From positions 51,333 through 115,332 of the forward strand of contig CACOFQ010000004.1 of the NCBI GenBank assembly GCA_902626505.1: a DNA stretch of 64,000 nt, given 5' to 3'. Position numbers and translations under genes: made by a program. This stretch comes from an uncultured Marinoscillum sp. GTDB lineage: Bacteria; Bacteroidota; Bacteroidia; Cytophagales; MED-G16. The notes under the pieces were generated by a model. It was not told the origin of the DNA. It worked only from the letters and a program-made list of their open reading frames with translations, and ran no database searches. Below are positions 61,281 through 64,000 of the stretch, in pieces. The number at the start of each line of letters is the position of its first letter. Within the stretch, counting starts at the first letter, position 1.

Positions 61281-62642
61281 ATGAATATTATAATTGCGGG
61301 AACAGGTGAAGTTGGATTTCACCTATCTAAGCTTTTGGCACAAGAATCTCATAATATTGTCATAATTGACCATGATAAAAAAGCGCTCGATAAAGCCTCT
61401 CACAACTTAGATGTATCAACCATAAAAGGTGATGTAACCTCAATTAAAACTCTAGAAATTGCTGGAGCAAAAAAAGCAGATCTTTTAATAGCAGTCACCT
61501 CATCACAACAGACTAATATATTATCGTGTTCTTTAGGCAAGAAACTTGGAGTAAAAAAATGTATAGCAAGAATTTCAAATTCTGAACTTTTACCGAGAAA
61601 AGACTCTTTTAATCTTTCATCCTTAGGAATAGATGAAGTAATTTATCCTGAATCTTTGGGTGCAAATGAAATTAAAGCTTTATTAAAAGAATCCGCAGTA
61701 ACTGATTCTCTTGAATTTGATGGAGGATTACTGCACTTAATGGGAATAATGATAGATGGAGCATCAGAGCTTAAGGATAAAACTTTAGGTGAATCAACTT
61801 ACTTAAATCCTGATACTAATTATACCCCAGTTGCAATAGTAAGAGATATTGAAGATGAAATTCATAATGAAACTATAATCCCTAGATCTCATAATATTCT
61901 TAAAGAAGGAGATACTGCATATTTTATTGCTGAATCTAATAAAGGAGTTGATAAAGTTTTGTCTCTTGCAGGAAAAGAGAACCTTGAAATTAAAAATATA
62001 ATGATATTTGGTGGATCCCCTTTAGCCTTTATGACTGCTAAATATCTTTCAAAAAAATATAATATCAAACTTATTTGTGATGATATAGAAAAATGTGAAA
62101 GGTTTGCAGATGAATTACCAAATGTATTAGTAATAAATGGCTCTGCAACAAATATTGATTTAATGAAGGAAGAGGATCTTGATAATATGGATGCTTTCTT
62201 GGCTTTATCATTAGAAACAGAAAAAAACATTTTAGCATCTCTTGCAGCAAAAGAGACTGGAGTAAAAAAAACTATATCTCAAGTAGAAAATATAGATTTT
62301 ATTCCACTTGCTCAGAATATGGGTTTAAATACAACTATTAATATAAAATACTTAACAGCAAACTTTATATTTAAATATATCAGTGGAGATAAGTTTTTAG
62401 ATTATTCTACACTAAAAGGTGTTGATGCAGAAATAATTGAAGTAGAAGTTAAAGAAGGAGCTGAAGTTTTGGGTAAAGAACTTAAAGATTTAAATTTTCC
62501 AAAAGATAGTATTGTAGGTGGTTTAACAAGAGGAGAAAAAGCATATTTTCCTAGGGGTAATTTTGAATTTGAAGAAGAGGATAGGGTAATTATAGTTACA
62601 AAGAAAGAGACAAAGAGTACTATAGAGTCAATGTTTAAATGA
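61281..62642 (+). CDS. trkA: Trk system potassium uptake protein TrkA
   Basis: MNIIIAGTGEVGFHLSKLLAQESHNIVIID; two RCK/TrkA-N modules. Confidence 0.94.
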   Translation: MNIIIAGTGEVGFHLSKLLAQESHNIVIIDHDKKALDKASHNLDVSTIKGDVTSIKTLEIAGAKKADLLIAVTSSQQTNILSCSLGKKLGVKKCIARISNSELLPRKDSFNLSSLGIDEVIYPESLGANEIKALLKESAVTDSLEFDGGLLHLMGIMIDGASELKDKTLGESTYLNPDTNYTPVAIVRDIEDEIHNETIIPRSHNILKEGDTAYFIAESNKGVDKVLSLAGKENLEIKNIMIFGGSPLAFMTAKYLSKKYNIKLICDDIEKCERFADELPNVLVINGSATNIDLMKEEDLDNMDAFLALSLETEKNILASLAAKETGVKKTISQVENIDFIPLAQNMGLNTTINIKYLTANFIFKYISGDKFLDYSTLKGVDAEIIEVEVKEGAEVLGKELKDLNFPKDSIVGGLTRGEKAYFPRGNFEFEEEDRVIIVTKKETKSTIESMFK

Positions 62643-64000
62643 AATTTAACTTAAAAGTAATTAGTAATATAATTGGGATTCTATTAATGATAAATGGATC
62701 CCTAATGTTAACAGCTGTACCTTTTGGGTTATATCATAATGAAGGTTCATGGAAGGGTATTTTAATTTCAGCATTAATTAATTCAGCAGTTGGATTTTTT
62801 CTTTATTACCGAACTAAAGACAACGAAAATAAAGATCTTAAAAAAAGAGATGGTTATTTAATTGTTATATCAAGCTGGGTATTTATGTCTTTTTTTGGGA
62901 TGTTACCTTATTTAATAACAGGTCAAATCCCAAATATTCACGATGCTTTTTTTGAAACAGTTTCAGGTTATACTACCACTGGAGCAACCATATTAAATGA
63001 TATTGAAATATTAGATCATGGAATTTTATACTGGAGAAGTTTGACTCAGTGGATCGGAGGTATGGGTATTATTGTTTTAGCAGTTGCTATTTTACCTTTT
63101 TTAGGTATAGGAGGCATGCAACTATTTGTAGCTGAGGCTCCAGGAGTATCTATAGATAAGCTTCAACCTCGAATAAAAGAGACTGCTATGAGACTTTGGC
63201 AGATATATATATCATTTACTATAATATTATTTTTTATACTATGGGCAGAAGGTATGAATTCTTTTGAGGCTGTAAATCATGCAATGACTACTTTTGCTAC
63301 AGGAGGATTCTCAACAAAAAATGCTAGTATCGGCTATTTTGAATCTCCATTAATTCAGTATACTATTATTTTATTTATGTTCATATCAGCTACTAATTTC
63401 ACACTTATATATTTTGCAATAAAATTAAATTTTAGAAAGATATTTCAAAATGAAGAATTTAGAATTTACACCTCATTTATATTAATATTGACCTCTATAG
63501 TGTTTATAACATTATATTTAATAGATAGCTCTTATGCTGAAGAAACTTTTAGATCTGCTCTTTTTAGTGTTGTTTCAATTTTAACTACAACCGGTTATAC
63601 AACTGTCGATTTTACTGGTTGGACTGAGTTTATAACAATATTATTTTTTATCCTTATGTTTTTTGGAGCCTCTGCTGGATCTACTTCTGGTGGTATTAAA
63701 CTTGTTAGGCATGTAATCCTTTTAAAAAATAGTTATATAGAATTAAAAAAACAGATTCATCAATCTGGAGTGTTTACCTTAAAATTTAATAATAATAAAG
63801 TCCCACAAAATGTAGTTACTAATATTCTAGCCTTCATGATGTTATATGTTGTTATTTTTTCTTTAGGATCAATAATTATGACTCTATTAGGTGTAGATTT
63901 TATGACTGCAATTGGATCAGTTGGAGCAACTTTAGCAAATGTGGGTCCTGGTATTGGAGATGTAGGACCTGCTGGTAATTTTAGTTCAATACCTGATGCA
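62639..64000 (+). CDS. trkH: Trk system potassium transporter TrkH (C-terminus off the window)
   Basis: ATG overlaps the trkA stop (ATGA); ETVSGYTTTGATIL, SLTQWIGGMGIIVLAVAILPFLGIGGMQLF, TTFATGGFSTKN, SAGSTSGGIKLVR. Confidence 0.94.
   Translation, partial: MKFNLKVISNIIGILLMINGSLMLTAVPFGLYHNEGSWKGILISALINSAVGFFLYYRTKDNENKDLKKRDGYLIVISSWVFMSFFGMLPYLITGQIPNIHDAFFETVSGYTTTGATILNDIEILDHGILYWRSLTQWIGGMGIIVLAVAILPFLGIGGMQLFVAEAPGVSIDKLQPRIKETAMRLWQIYISFTIILFFILWAEGMNSFEAVNHAMTTFATGGFSTKNASIGYFESPLIQYTIILFMFISATNFTLIYFAIKLNFRKIFQNEEFRIYTSFILILTSIVFITLYLIDSSYAEETFRSALFSVVSILTTTGYTTVDFTGWTEFITILFFILMFFGASAGSTSGGIKLVRHVILLKNSYIELKKQIHQSGVFTLKFNNNKVPQNVVTNILAFMMLYVVIFSLGSIIMTLLGVDFMTAIGSVGATLANVGPGIGDVGPAGNFSSIPDA

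Overview
The window is 64 kb of compact, AT-rich chromosome from a Bacteroidetes/Flavobacteriia-type bacterium. This is inferred from DUF4295, DUF4293, BatD, a YbbR protein, CCA-less tRNA and TTTG-N19-TAnnTTTG promoters. Most of it is housekeeping: nusA (partial), cysS, nfu-like, gltP-like, aroC, batD-like, queG, ruvB, apbE, nrdA/nrdB, rplU-rpmA, polyprenyl synthetase, rnr, lipB, htpG, truA, two ABC exporters, leucine-dehydrogenase-like, nusB, yajC, coaE, pyrC-like, gcvP (frameshifted at a G9 tract), rmuC, groES-like, rocD, rpmB-rpmG-DUF4295, ftsY, AGCS symporter, trkA and trkH (partial). The main accessory region is an ~11 kb integrative island in a tRNA-His(GTG) gene, bounded by an exact 72-bp direct repeat (38225-38296 and 49183-49254). 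It carries a tyrosine integrase, a type I R-M system (hsdM/hsdS/hsdR), a DUF262/HNH (GmrSD-like) protein, a PD-(D/E)XK-like protein and a DUF6994-like protein. Its most unexplained feature is a GC-richer, hairpin-rich ~250-nt non-coding stretch (45540-45795) ending in an intrinsic terminator just upstream of the DUF262 gene. Next is a nearly identical 31-bp promoter-like element abutting the start codons of two different putative defence genes. Outside the island, the best leads are a terminator-like hairpin in the nusA leader, an 18-bp palindrome filling the spacer of the nrdB promoter, and the G9 frameshift in gcvP. All family calls come from reading the sequence and motifs; no database search was run.
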